Of a stretch of 64,000 nt of DNA, positions 49,347 to 58,565 are shown in pieces. This DNA comes from JALONH01 sp046329235 (GTDB lineage Bacteria > Bacteroidota > Bacteroidia > Cytophagales > Cytophagaceae): positions 2,294,001-2,358,000 of the forward strand of contig JAXLVA010000001.1 in the NCBI GenBank assembly GCA_046329235.1, given 5' to 3'. Position 1 is the stretch's first letter. Every line of letters begins with the position of its first letter. Made by a program: the position numbers and the translations under genes. A model generated the notes under the pieces. The model saw nothing but the letters and a program-made list of their open reading frames with translations, made no database searches and was not told where the DNA came from.

Positions 49347-51094
49347 TTTGTAGCAATATATAATTCATCCATCTGCTTTGGATTGATTTCGCTTGGAGAG
49401 TCAATCATCACGTCACGTCCTGAATTGTTTTTAGGGAAAGCAATAAAATCTCTGATAGAATCAGCTCCACCGAAGATAGAACACAATCTATCGAATCCAA
49501 ACGCCAATCCTGCATGTGGAGGTGCTCCAAATTCAAAAGCATCTAATAGGAATCCGAACTGAGCTTTCGCTTCTTCCGGAGTAAAGCCTAATAGTTCAAA
49601 CATTTTATTTTGCAATTCTCTATCGTAAATACGAACAGAACCACCACCTACTTCCACACCATTGATAACCATATCATATGCGTTGGCATTGATTTCACCT
49701 AAACGCTCGAATGGTAAATTCATAAAGGCATCTACATCTTTAGGAGAAGTGAACGGATGGTGCATAGCAAACCAACGTTTCTCTTCTTCACCCCACTCTA
49801 ATAATGGGAAGTCAATTACCCATAGAGCTGAGAATTTATCCTTCGGACGTAAACCTAAACGAGAACCTAACTCTAAACGCAAGTCGTTTAGTTGCGGACG
49901 AGTAGCTTTTGTTTCGCCGGCTAATACTAGCATCAAGTCACCAGGCTTCGCTTCAAAGCGAGCTGCGATAGCTTTTAAATCTTCTTCTGTATAGAATTTA
50001 TCTACAGAAGATTTTAATGTGCCATCTGTATTATAACGAACCCAAACCAAACCTTTCGCTCCAATTTGTGGACGTTTTACAAAGTCTGTTAATTCATCTA
50101 TTTCTTTACGAGTATATCCGGCACAACCTTCAGCATTCACACCTACTACTATTTCCGCAGCATCGAATACTTGGAAGTTTTTACCTTGAACTAAATCTGT
50201 AATTTCAACAAACTTCATCCCGAAACGAGTATCCGGTTTATCACAACCGTAATACTTCATCGCATCTGCATAGAACATACGCGGCACTTCAGGTAAATCA
50301 AAGTTTTTTACTTCTTTGAAAAGTTTACGCACTAAACCTTCAAACATGTTTAATACATCTTCCTGCTCTACGAACGACATTTCACAGTCGATTTGAGTAA
50401 ATTCAGGCTGACGATCCGCACGTAAATCTTCATCACGGAAACATTTTACAATTTGATAGTAACGGTCAAAACCGGAAACCATCAACAACTGCTTAAACGT
50501 TTGAGGTGATTGAGGCAAAGCGTAGAATTGACCCGGATTCATACGAGATGGAACCACGAAATCGCGCGCACCTTCCGGAGTAGATTTAATCAATACCGGA
50601 GTTTCTACTTCAATGAAGTTATTACCATCTAAATACGCACGTGTTACTTTAGCTACTTGATGACGTAATACTAAGTTCTGACGAACCGCATCACGACGCA
50701 AATCCAAGTAACGGTATTTCATTCGCAACTCATCCCCACCATCTGTATCATCTTCAATTAAGAATGGAGGCACTTTAGATGCGTTGAATTGTTTAATAGC
50801 AGAAACTTTAATTTCGATGTCACCTGTAGACATTTTAGGATTTTTAGAAACCCTTTCAATTACGACACCTGTAGCTTGGATTACGTACTCACGGCCTAAT
50901 TGACGTGCTGCTTCTAAAGCTTCTTTATTTCCTTTCCCTTCTTCCAACATCAATTGCGTAATTCCATAACGGTCACGCAAATCAATCCATATCATTCCAC
51001 CTTTGTCACGCACGCGAGCTACCCAACCACTTAAAGTTACGGTTTGTCCCACGTTAGCCATGTTTAACTCTCCACAAGTATGTGTACGAAGCAT
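49325..51094 (-). CDS. aspS: Aspartyl-tRNA synthetase
   Basis: A 589-residue bacterial-type class II synthetase. N-terminal OB-fold (LRTHTCGELNMANVG, TLSGWVARVRDKGGMIWIDLRDRYG in pieces), motif 2 RYYQIVKCFRDEDLRADRQPEFTQID (about 212-237), a GAD insertion domain (about 300-400) and motif 3 GLAFGFDRLCSIFGG (about 537-551). Charges tRNA-Asp, and possibly tRNA-Asn if no asparaginyl-tRNA synthetase exists. The 3' end is the duplicated target of the McrC-like gene. The promoter is at 51127. Confidence 0.97.
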   Translation of the reverse strand: MLRTHTCGELNMANVGQTVTLSGWVARVRDKGGMIWIDLRDRYGITQLMLEEGKGNKEALEAARQLGREYVIQATGVVIERVSKNPKMSTGDIEIKVSAIKQFNASKVPPFLIEDDTDGGDELRMKYRYLDLRRDAVRQNLVLRHQVAKVTRAYLDGNNFIEVETPVLIKSTPEGARDFVVPSRMNPGQFYALPQSPQTFKQLLMVSGFDRYYQIVKCFRDEDLRADRQPEFTQIDCEMSFVEQEDVLNMFEGLVRKLFKEVKNFDLPEVPRMFYADAMKYYGCDKPDTRFGMKFVEITDLVQGKNFQVFDAAEIVVGVNAEGCAGYTRKEIDELTDFVKRPQIGAKGLVWVRYNTDGTLKSSVDKFYTEEDLKAIAARFEAKPGDLMLVLAGETKATRPQLNDLRLELGSRLGLRPKDKFSALWVIDFPLLEWGEEEKRWFAMHHPFTSPKDVDAFMNLPFERLGEINANAYDMVINGVEVGGGSVRIYDRELQNKMFELLGFTPEEAKAQFGFLLDAFEFGAPPHAGLAFGFDRLCSIFGGADSIRDFIAFPKNNSGRDVMIDSPSEINPKQMDELYIATKPIPQKA

Positions 51095-51126
51095 ATTATC
51101 TTTATTTTAATATTTTCTAAGGAGGA

Positions 51127-51134
51127 CAAAGATA
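51127..51134 (-). promoter_or_regulatory. aspS promoter -7 element
   Basis: TATCTTTG on the minus strand, an exact TAnnTTTG box, about 32 nt upstream of the aspS ATG. No clear TTG at the expected -33 position, so it is only a partial match. Confidence 0.5.
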
Positions 51135-51267
51135 GTATTTTGTTTGGTTTCTAGCGCTTTTTCTCCCTTTTGAACCGTGGAAAAAGTTTTTGTTAAAAAA
51201 TCATAAAAATCTGATTTACAAAACCATACCAAATAAGCCGAACGGAACATTTAAAACAAATAAATTG

Positions 51268-51275
51268 TATTTTTG
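51268..51275 (+). promoter_or_regulatory. -7 element upstream of the secreted protein and tadA
   Basis: TATTTTTG matches TAnnTTTG; the start codon at 51302 follows after 26 nt. No TTG at the expected distance. Confidence 0.45.
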
Positions 51276-51301
51276 TAGAACAGTCCGTTTATCAGCGATT
51301 C

Positions 51302-51985
51302 ATGAAAAAATATCTTTTAATCCTTTGCAGTGCCTTACTGTTTTCTGCCACTACGCCAGTAAAATATGTTACCGTAAAAATGGTAGATGGCGTATGGAGT
51401 TCCATGCCTAAAGATTTTGTAGTTATGTCAGACGATGACGTAGCAAAGAAATATCCTTCCACCAAAAAACCGGTGGCGATGTACACCAACTTAGATCGCA
51501 CCGTAGATTACGGTTTGAACATCAGTAAATCCAAGTGGGGTGGGGCAGATTTGAAGCTTTTAAAAGACATTTACAAATCTACGATTTTACAATCCTACGA
51601 CACCGTTACATTTATCAAAGAAGACATTGTAGAAGTGAACGGCCGCCCATACATCCGCTACGAGTTCGATGCTACATTCGATGGTAACATAGGCTATCAC
51701 TATATGATGATTTCTATTTTGGTAAAAACGAATGCGGAAGCCATAGAGGATAAAGATGCTTTATTACCCGGAAATGCTAAGCATATTATGATTTTCAATT
51801 TCTATGCACCGGTACATTTAAAAGCTACCTACCAACCTATTGCTGAAACGATGTTGATGAGCTTAAAAGTAAATACTAAGCAAGCAAGCAAAGCTATTCC
51901 TGAGGTTCCACAACCACAAGTAAAAGGATTGAACTCTCAACAACTTTTACAAGAACAAAACAAACGCAAAGCGACGAAGAAATAA
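51302..51985 (+). CDS. Secreted protein of unknown function
   Basis: A 227-residue exported protein with a signal peptide (MKKYLLILCSALLFSATTP). The mature part is a mixed alpha/beta domain (about 25-190: PKDFVVMSDDDVAKKYP, DRTVDYGLNIS, RPYIRYEFDATFDGNIGYHYM) resembling the PsbP/MOG1-like fold of small periplasmic proteins in this phylum, and a disordered basic tail (PQPQVKGLNSQQLLQEQNKRK). No function can be given. Its stop overlaps the tadA start (TAATG), so they are translationally coupled. Confidence 0.72.
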   Translation: MKKYLLILCSALLFSATTPVKYVTVKMVDGVWSSMPKDFVVMSDDDVAKKYPSTKKPVAMYTNLDRTVDYGLNISKSKWGGADLKLLKDIYKSTILQSYDTVTFIKEDIVEVNGRPYIRYEFDATFDGNIGYHYMMISILVKTNAEAIEDKDALLPGNAKHIMIFNFYAPVHLKATYQPIAETMLMSLKVNTKQASKAIPEVPQPQVKGLNSQQLLQEQNKRKATKK

Positions 51986-52434
51986 TGACGCTGAGCATCC
52001 ATAGTGACGAGCACTACATGCGCGAAGCTTTAAAAGAGGCACGCAAGGCTTACGATGCGGGAGAAATTCCGGTGGGGGCCGTAGTAGTAAGTCAAAATAA
52101 AATCATTGCTCGAGCACATAATCAAACAGAGCAATTAACGGATGTAACGGCTCACGCTGAGATGATAGCCATCACTGCTGCCGCTAACTTCTTAGGAGGC
52201 AAATATCTTACAGATTGCACATTGTACGTTACATTAGAACCATGTATGATGTGTGCAGGAGCCTTATACTGGGCTCAAATTGGGAAAATCGTTTTTGGAG
52301 CATCCGATGTTAAACGAGGATTCGAATTGGTAAAAGATTTCAAGACACACCCCAAAACACAAATACAAAGAGGTGTTTTAGCTGAGGATAGCGAGACATT
52401 ATTAAAACAATTCTTTCAAAAACTCAGAAATTAA
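51985..52434 (+). CDS. tadA: tRNA-specific adenosine deaminase
   Basis: A 149-residue zinc deaminase that converts A34 to inosine in tRNA-Arg(ACG). The zinc site is TAHAEMIAI (His and catalytic Glu, about residues 52-60) with PCMMCAGALYWAQIGKIVFGA (two Cys, about 82-100, in pieces). N-terminal HYMREALKEARKAYDAGEIPVGAVVV is standard. The start ATG overlaps the preceding stop. The enzyme is essential in most bacteria. Confidence 0.95.
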   Translation: MTLSIHSDEHYMREALKEARKAYDAGEIPVGAVVVSQNKIIARAHNQTEQLTDVTAHAEMIAITAAANFLGGKYLTDCTLYVTLEPCMMCAGALYWAQIGKIVFGASDVKRGFELVKDFKTHPKTQIQRGVLAEDSETLLKQFFQKLRN

Positions 52435-52483
52435 CTAATTTTAAAGTAGAATAAATCAGTATTATCACTAAACACAACAAAAT

Positions 52484-53089
52484 ATGGCTTTTGAATTACC
52501 TGCGCTTCCATATGCTTCCAATGCTTTGGAACCACATTTTGATCAAATGACTATGGAAATCCACCATGGCAAACACCACAATGCTTATGTAACTAACTTA
52601 AACAATGCTATCAAAGGCACTGAGTTAGAATCTATGAGCCTTGTAGATATTTGTAAAAACATTAGCAAATACGCTCCTGCTGTTCGTAACAACGGTGGAG
52701 GTCACTACAACCACTCTTTATTCTGGACCATTATAGCTCCTAATACTGGTGGTGCTCCTACAGGTGCTGTAGCGGATGCGATTACAAAAGCTTTCGGTTC
52801 TTATGATACATTCAAAGAACAATTCACAGCTGCTGCTACTACACGTTTCGGTTCAGGATGGGCTTGGTTAGTAGTTGTTAACGGTGAATTAAAAATCACT
52901 TCTACTCCCAACCAAGACAACCCTTTAATGGATGTTGCTGACGTAAAAGGAACTCCTATCTTAGGCTTAGACGTTTGGGAACACGCTTACTACTTAAAGT
53001 ATCAAAACAGACGTCCGGACTACATTGCAGCTTTCTACAATGTAATCAACTGGACTGAAGTAAATAAACTTTTCGCTGCAGCGAAATAA
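52484..53089 (+). CDS. Superoxide dismutase (Fe/Mn)
   Basis: A 201-residue iron/manganese superoxide dismutase. Metal ligands: His in QMTMEIHHGKHHNAYV (about 27), HYNHSLFW (His about 76), and DVWEHAYYLKYQN (Asp about 163, His about 167). No signal peptide, so it is cytoplasmic. Fe versus Mn preference cannot be read from the sequence with certainty. It is a single gene with its own terminator. Confidence 0.96.
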   Translation: MAFELPALPYASNALEPHFDQMTMEIHHGKHHNAYVTNLNNAIKGTELESMSLVDICKNISKYAPAVRNNGGGHYNHSLFWTIIAPNTGGAPTGAVADAITKAFGSYDTFKEQFTAAATTRFGSGWAWLVVVNGELKITSTPNQDNPLMDVADVKGTPILGLDVWEHAYYLKYQNRRPDYIAAFYNVINWTEVNKLFAAAK

Positions 53090-53100
53090 TTTCATTTCTA

Positions 53101-53131
53101 AAAGCTCGTTCGTTTAGGACGAGCTTTTTAT
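53101..53131 (+). terminator. Terminator of the superoxide dismutase gene
   Basis: AAAGCTCGT (53101-53109) pairs with ACGAGCTTT (53119-53127), followed by a T-run. Confidence 0.85.
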
Positions 53132-53163
53132 TTTTCTCTAATAGCTATCGGAATCTCTCCCAT

Positions 53164-54387
53164 ATGAAACACTGTCTCTATTTAAGTTACGATGGATTAA
53201 CAGATTTTTTAGGACAGTCACAAGTATTACCATACATCTTAGGTTTAGAAAAAAGCGGCTACACCTACACGATTATCAGCTTTGAAAAACCTGATAAATT
53301 CCAAAAAGACGAAGTTCGTATTCGTACCTTGATTCAAGGGAAAAACATTCAATGGATTCCATTGACATATCATAAAAAATTCTCCATTCTTGCTACTTTA
53401 TATGATGTGTTTTGTGGATTGTCAAAAGTAAATTCCATTCACAAAACACACCCTATCGACCTAATTCATTCCAGAAGCTATATAGCTACGTTAATTGCTT
53501 GGTTATTTTACAAATCCAGCCAAACACCTTTCATCTTTGATATGCGTGGATTCTGGGCTGACGAGCGAGTGGAGGGCGGTATATGGAATCTGAAAAATCC
53601 GGTTTTTAACATCACCTATAAACTATTCAAATCATTAGAAGCTAAATATATTCGAGATGCTGCAGCTATCATTTCATTAACACATAATGGTGTAGAAGAA
53701 ATGTTACGTTGGAAAATCCGCTCCAAAGAGTCCTTTCAAGTTATTCCTTGTTGTGCAGATTTATCTTTATTCAACAAAGACACTCTACAACCCGCTACAC
53801 TGGAATCTTTGAAGAATAAAATCAATATTAACTCCAACCAACAAGTAGTCTTATATCTAGGCTCGGTAGGCACTTGGTACTTGTTAGATGAAATGCTCGA
53901 CTTCTTTAAAGCATACGACCAACGTAATCCAAACGCTCTCTTTCTTTTCGTCACCGGAGATGATCCTGAATTTATCTATACAGCAGCTGAACAAAAAAAT
54001 ATTCATCGAGATAAATTAAGAATAGTAAGTGCTAGCAAACCTGAAGTGCCGTATTACATCAGTTGTGCGAACTTATCTATATTATTTATCAAGCCTTCTT
54101 TCTCTAAAAAAGCTTCGTCGCCTACCAAACTTCCGGAAATATTAGCCATGGAAGTTCCTGTAATTTGTAATGACCTCATCGGTGACATGACACAACAAGT
54201 AAAGGAGTGTAATGGAGGGTTAATCATCTCAACATTCAACGACTCTACTTACAACGATGCATTAGACAAGTTATCTCGTCAAAACATTGATCATGAGCAT
54301 CTGCACGCATATTTAAACACTCATTTCGCTTTAGACATGGGCGTAGCGAAGTACAAGGAAGTATATCAAAAAATCTTAGGGCAATGA
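53164..54387 (+). CDS. GT4-family glycosyltransferase
   Basis: A 407-residue GT-B enzyme. The N-terminal Rossmann half begins CLYLSYDGLTDFLGQSQVLPYILGL, and the C-terminal half shows VVLYLGSVGTWYLLDEMLDFF (about 222-242), the nucleotide-sugar-binding region and the usual Glu-containing segment SPTKLPEILAMEVPVICN (about 319-336). No transmembrane segments. It overlaps the next glycosyltransferase by 4 nt (ATGA). Together they probably assemble a surface polysaccharide or exopolysaccharide. Confidence 0.9.
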   Translation: MKHCLYLSYDGLTDFLGQSQVLPYILGLEKSGYTYTIISFEKPDKFQKDEVRIRTLIQGKNIQWIPLTYHKKFSILATLYDVFCGLSKVNSIHKTHPIDLIHSRSYIATLIAWLFYKSSQTPFIFDMRGFWADERVEGGIWNLKNPVFNITYKLFKSLEAKYIRDAAAIISLTHNGVEEMLRWKIRSKESFQVIPCCADLSLFNKDTLQPATLESLKNKININSNQQVVLYLGSVGTWYLLDEMLDFFKAYDQRNPNALFLFVTGDDPEFIYTAAEQKNIHRDKLRIVSASKPEVPYYISCANLSILFIKPSFSKKASSPTKLPEILAMEVPVICNDLIGDMTQQVKECNGGLIISTFNDSTYNDALDKLSRQNIDHEHLHAYLNTHFALDMGVAKYKEVYQKILGQ

Positions 54388-55463
54388 AAAACAAAATCGC
54401 TTTTCTAGTTCCTTATAGTCTCGGCATCGCTCCTTCTCAGCGATTCCGTGTTGAACAGTATTTTCCATTTTTAGACAAGAACAAGGTAACATATAAAGTA
54501 TTCCCATTTTTAGATGAGACTACGAATAAAATCTTATACAAAAACGGACACAGCTTCTCTAAAATCACAGGTGTGATTCAAGGTTTTATCCGACGTTTAG
54601 TATTTCTTTTTTTTCAGTGCTATTCCTATGATATCATTTTCATTCATAGAGAAGCTACTCCTATTGGACCTCCTTTTTTCGAATGGGCTTTAGCTAAAGT
54701 ATTTCGAAAGAAAATAATATTTGATTTTGATGATGCCATTTGGCTACCTGCTCAAGAAGGAAGTTCTTTTATCCAAAAATTAAGAAATCCTCAGAAGACA
54801 AATCGCATTTTCTCTTGGTCGCATAAAGTTCTTGCGGGAAATCATTTCTTAAAAAACCACGCAGAGTCCCTCACTTCGTGTGAAGTAATCTTTCTACCGA
54901 CCATAGTAGACACTCATTTAAAATACAACCAACCAACATCATACCCCAATCATCATCCTATCTTTGTTGGCTGGACGGGTAGTCATTCCACCTTCGCTTA
55001 TCTTGAAGACTTTATTCCAACACTGCGTGAGATATACAAGATGCATCCTTTTTGCCTATACATTATCTCCGATAAAGACCCTAACATAGACTTCCCTGAT
55101 TATCTGTTTGTAAAATGGAATGCGACTACTGAAATTGAAGATTTACGACAAATAGACATTGGCATTATGCCCATGAAAGATAATCAATGGGCTAAAGGTA
55201 AATGTGGCTTTAAGCTTATTCAATACGGAGCACTAGGCATTCCTTCTATTGCCGACTATACAGAAGCTAATGCTACCATTGTGCTACATGAACAAACAGG
55301 TTTTATTTGTCGTCAAACAAGCGACTGGAATAACTATTTAGCTCAACTCCTACAAGATGTTGCTTTACGAAAAAAACTAGGTGAATCAGCGCTCGAACAA
55401 ATCCAAAAAAACTTCAGCTTACAACGCTATTCGATGGAGTTTTTAAACATCCTTACTAAATAA
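54384..55463 (+). CDS. GT4-like glycosyltransferase
   Basis: A 359-residue GT-B enzyme. The N-terminus has IAFLVPYSLGIAPSQRFRVEQYFP and an acidic segment VIFDFDDAIWLP typical of a family of polysaccharide transferases. The C-terminal half has FVGWTGSHSTFAYLEDFIPTL and GKCGFKLIQYGALGIPSIA (donor binding, about 272-290). It is translationally coupled to the preceding gene (ATGA overlap) and ends before a T-rich hairpin. Confidence 0.87.
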   Translation: MKNKIAFLVPYSLGIAPSQRFRVEQYFPFLDKNKVTYKVFPFLDETTNKILYKNGHSFSKITGVIQGFIRRLVFLFFQCYSYDIIFIHREATPIGPPFFEWALAKVFRKKIIFDFDDAIWLPAQEGSSFIQKLRNPQKTNRIFSWSHKVLAGNHFLKNHAESLTSCEVIFLPTIVDTHLKYNQPTSYPNHHPIFVGWTGSHSTFAYLEDFIPTLREIYKMHPFCLYIISDKDPNIDFPDYLFVKWNATTEIEDLRQIDIGIMPMKDNQWAKGKCGFKLIQYGALGIPSIADYTEANATIVLHEQTGFICRQTSDWNNYLAQLLQDVALRKKLGESALEQIQKNFSLQRYSMEFLNILTK

Positions 55464-55473
55464 TTAAAAACAA

Positions 55474-55516
55474 AAAAGGGGCACAACAGAAACACCTTCC
55501 GTCGTGACCCTTTTTC
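55474..55516. terminator. Hairpin between GT operon and fumarase gene
   Basis: AAAAAGGGGCAC pairs imperfectly with GTGACCCTTTTT (one G-A mismatch). The A/T flanks suit both converging genes. Confidence 0.6.
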
Positions 55517-55535
55517 TATATTAAGACTCTTCTAA

Positions 55536-57140
55536 TTAAATATTCGCGAAGAAGTCATTTCCTTTATCATCACAAATAATGAAAGCCGGGAAGTTTACTA
55601 CTTCAATTTTGCGAACCGCTTCCATTCCTAATTCAGGGAAATCAACAACTTCTACCGACTTGATGTTTTCTTTTGCTAAAATAGCAGCCGGACCACCGAT
55701 AGAACCTAAGTAGAATCCACCATGTGCTTTACAAGCTTCACGTACTTGCGCTGAACGATTACCTTTGGCTAACATCACCATAGATCCGCCATTTGCTTGG
55801 AACAAGTCAACGTAGGAATCCATACGACCAGCTGTTGTAGGACCAAAGCTACCGGATGGCATACCTTCCGGAGTTTTAGCAGGACCTGCATAATACACCG
55901 GATGATTTTTAAAATAGTCCGGCATAGGTTTACCTGCATCTAACAACTCTTTAATTTTAGCATGCGCCACATCACGCGCTACGATTAATGTTCCTTTCAA
56001 CATCAAACGAGTTTTGATTGGGTATTGAGAAAGCAATTTCAATACATCTGCCATTGGTTGATTCAAATCAACTTCCACCGGCTTCTCTAAGTGAGGTTCA
56101 ACCGCAGGTAAATATTTCTCAGGGTTCGTTTCCAGTTGCTCTAAGAACAAACCTTCTTCTGTAATTTTCGCTTTGATGTTTCTATCCGCAGAGCAGCTAA
56201 CTCCCATACCTACGGGACAAGAAGCAGCGTGACGAGGCAAACGAATCACACGTACATCATGTGTTAAATATTTACCACCGAATTGAGCACCAATCGTACT
56301 CTCTTCGCATATGCGTTGCACTTTTTCTTCCCACGCTTTATCACGGAATGCTTGACCATGCTCATTACCAGTTGTAGGCAATTCATCATAGTAACCGGCA
56401 GATGCCATCTTCACCGCTTTTAAGTTTGCTTCAGCCGAAGTACCACCAATCACAAATGCTAAGTGATAAGGAGGACAAGCAGAAGTCCCTAAATCTTTAA
56501 TCTTAACACGGATAAATTCTTCTAAACTTTTTTCATTCAACAAAGCTTTCGTTTGTTGGTATAAATATGTTTTGTTTGCTGATCCTCCACCTTTAGCTAA
56601 GAATAAGAATTTATATTCGTTTCCTTTTTCGGCATACAAATCAATTTGCGCAGGTAAGTTAGAACCGGTATTTTTCTCATCGAACATGTTTAACGGCGCT
56701 AATTGAGAGTAGCGTAAGTTCTTACGTTGATAAGAATTATAAACTCCTTTAGACAACCACTCTTCATCATCTACACCCGTCCACACGCTTTCACCTTTTT
56801 TACCCATGATGATAGCAGTACCTGTATCTTGACAAGAAGGCAACTGACCATCTTTAGCAACTACCGCATTTTTCAATAAGGTATGCGCCACAAAACGATC
56901 GTTGTCGGTTGCTTCCGGATCATCTAATATACGAGCAAGTTTTGCTAAGTGAGATGAACGTAAATAAAACGAAACATCATTCATTGCTTGTTCTGCTAAC
57001 AATTCCAATCCTTTCGGATCTACCTTTAATATTTTTCTCCCCTCTACCTCTATGGTGGATACATAGTCTTTCGATACTAACCTATAAGCAGTCGTATCTT
57101 TACCCAACGGAAATTGTTTTTGAAATGCAAATTCTGGCAT
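55536..57140 (-). CDS. Fumarate hydratase, class I (iron-sulfur)
   Basis: A 534-residue oxygen-sensitive [4Fe-4S] fumarase that interconverts fumarate and malate in the TCA cycle. The three cluster cysteines are probably those in QLPSCQDTGTA (about 103), CPPYHLAF (about 215) and SCPVGMGVSCSAD (about 302-314). KGGGSANKTY and GPTTAGRMDSYVDLFQ are typical of the FumA/FumB long form. A class II (FumC) enzyme is not in the window. It is a single gene. Confidence 0.94.
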   Translation of the reverse strand: MPEFAFQKQFPLGKDTTAYRLVSKDYVSTIEVEGRKILKVDPKGLELLAEQAMNDVSFYLRSSHLAKLARILDDPEATDNDRFVAHTLLKNAVVAKDGQLPSCQDTGTAIIMGKKGESVWTGVDDEEWLSKGVYNSYQRKNLRYSQLAPLNMFDEKNTGSNLPAQIDLYAEKGNEYKFLFLAKGGGSANKTYLYQQTKALLNEKSLEEFIRVKIKDLGTSACPPYHLAFVIGGTSAEANLKAVKMASAGYYDELPTTGNEHGQAFRDKAWEEKVQRICEESTIGAQFGGKYLTHDVRVIRLPRHAASCPVGMGVSCSADRNIKAKITEEGLFLEQLETNPEKYLPAVEPHLEKPVEVDLNQPMADVLKLLSQYPIKTRLMLKGTLIVARDVAHAKIKELLDAGKPMPDYFKNHPVYYAGPAKTPEGMPSGSFGPTTAGRMDSYVDLFQANGGSMVMLAKGNRSAQVREACKAHGGFYLGSIGGPAAILAKENIKSVEVVDFPELGMEAVRKIEVVNFPAFIICDDKGNDFFANI

Positions 57141-57346
57141 GCTCTTAAAGTTTATTTTATTTGAATCTAGGCAGTTAGCCGAGGGGATAAAGTTAATAAT
57201 TATGCGTCAGATGCGAAATCCCTTTAAATAAATAATACCCCTTATTCTTCTTGAACTAGTTCAAGAGTTGAAACTGAAAAATAATGTATATTGCTCTAAA
57301 TGAACCTGAACAAGGGGCTGATTGTTACTCATTTAAATCTACAACC

Positions 57347-58492
57347 ATGAAAGAACCGATGGAAAGACGTGGTTTTTTAACCCGATTGGGCTTAGGCCTG
57401 GCAAGTGTTGCCGCTATCCCTTTACATAGTTTTACTCAAGGTATAAAAGGGAAAGATTCCGAAGAAGCTGAAATAAGTCCGGTTAAATCCGTGAAACCTC
57501 TTGGTTTTATGTGGGACACCGCTGATCCATTTCTATTCTGTGTACACCACGAAGACTACTTCCCTAAAGGGAATGCTCAAATGGGCCCGGACGTATCCTA
57601 TATGAAAGGGCGTCACATGGGCGACGACTTTATCATCAAAGATGGATTTAGAATGTATCATGGGAAAACGGTTCCGGGATTTCCGGGTCACCCTCACCGT
57701 GGATTTGAAACAGTGACTGTAGTTAGAAAAGGAATCGTAGATCACTCGGACTCTATGGGAGCTTCCGGTCGATATGGTGACGGTGATTTACAATGGATGA
57801 CCGCTGGGAAAGGTGTACAGCATGCAGAGATGTTTCCATTGATTCATTCCGACAAAGACAACCCGATGGAGTTGTTTCAGATATGGTTAAACTTACCTAA
57901 GAAGAATAAAATGGTGGAGCCTCACTTCAAAATGTTTTGGAGAGAAACCATTCCTAACTATTCTTACAATGATGTCAATAATAAGAAAACGAATGTAGAA
58001 ATTTTTGCAGGACAAATAGACACATTTAAAGCACCGGCACCTCCACCCGATTCTTGGGCGGCAGACCCTTATAACGAGGTAGCTGTTTGGAATATTAAAA
58101 TGGAAGCAGGCGCAATATGGACATTGCCTAAAGCATCCAAAGGGATAAATCGTACGATATATGTTTACGAAGGCACTAGTGCTACCATCGCCGACAAAGT
58201 AGTTCAAAATTACCATGCGGTAGAATTACAATCGGATGTAGACGTTACCATTACTGCCGGAACTACAGACACCAGCATTTTATTATTACAAGGCAGACCT
58301 ATTGGCGAAACTGTGATCCAATATGGACCATTTGTCATGAATAGTAAAGAAGAGATCAATCAAGCATTTGATGATTATCACAAAACTCAATTCGGAGGTT
58401 GGCCATGGCCTAAGTATGATCAAGTACATGATCGTACGCTGCCTAGATTTGCCAAACATGCGGACGGTACAGAAGAGATACAAAAAAGTTAA
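57347..58492 (+). CDS. Pirin-family cupin protein with Tat-like signal
   Basis: A 381-residue bicupin. The metal ligands of pirin are seen in FPGHPHRGFETVTVV (His-x-His, about 104-108) and GKGVQHAEMFP (His and Glu, about 150-153). The N-terminus MKEPMERRGFLTRLGLGLASVAAIPL carries a twin-arginine signal (RRGFLTR, in pieces), so the protein may be exported folded, which is unusual since most pirins are cytoplasmic. Start: the frame is open from an ATG at 57284, but 57347 places the Tat motif at the start. Pirins act as quercetinases or redox-linked regulators; the substrate is unknown. Confidence 0.85.
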   Translation: MKEPMERRGFLTRLGLGLASVAAIPLHSFTQGIKGKDSEEAEISPVKSVKPLGFMWDTADPFLFCVHHEDYFPKGNAQMGPDVSYMKGRHMGDDFIIKDGFRMYHGKTVPGFPGHPHRGFETVTVVRKGIVDHSDSMGASGRYGDGDLQWMTAGKGVQHAEMFPLIHSDKDNPMELFQIWLNLPKKNKMVEPHFKMFWRETIPNYSYNDVNNKKTNVEIFAGQIDTFKAPAPPPDSWAADPYNEVAVWNIKMEAGAIWTLPKASKGINRTIYVYEGTSATIADKVVQNYHAVELQSDVDVTITAGTTDTSILLLQGRPIGETVIQYGPFVMNSKEEINQAFDDYHKTQFGGWPWPKYDQVHDRTLPRFAKHADGTEEIQKS

Positions 58493-58512
58493 TACTACTC
58501 TACAATTTACAT

Positions 58513-58550
58513 AAACCTACGAGGTTTTAAAAACCTTGTAGGTTTAAATT
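58513..58550 (+). terminator. Terminator of the pirin gene
   Basis: AAACCTAC-G-AGGTTTT pairs with AAACCT-T-GTAGGTTT (58513-58545) with one G-T wobble, then AAATTTTT. Palindromes of this sequence recur in Bacteroidota (recollection). Confidence 0.75.
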
Positions 58551-58565
58551 TTTAAACCACTACTA

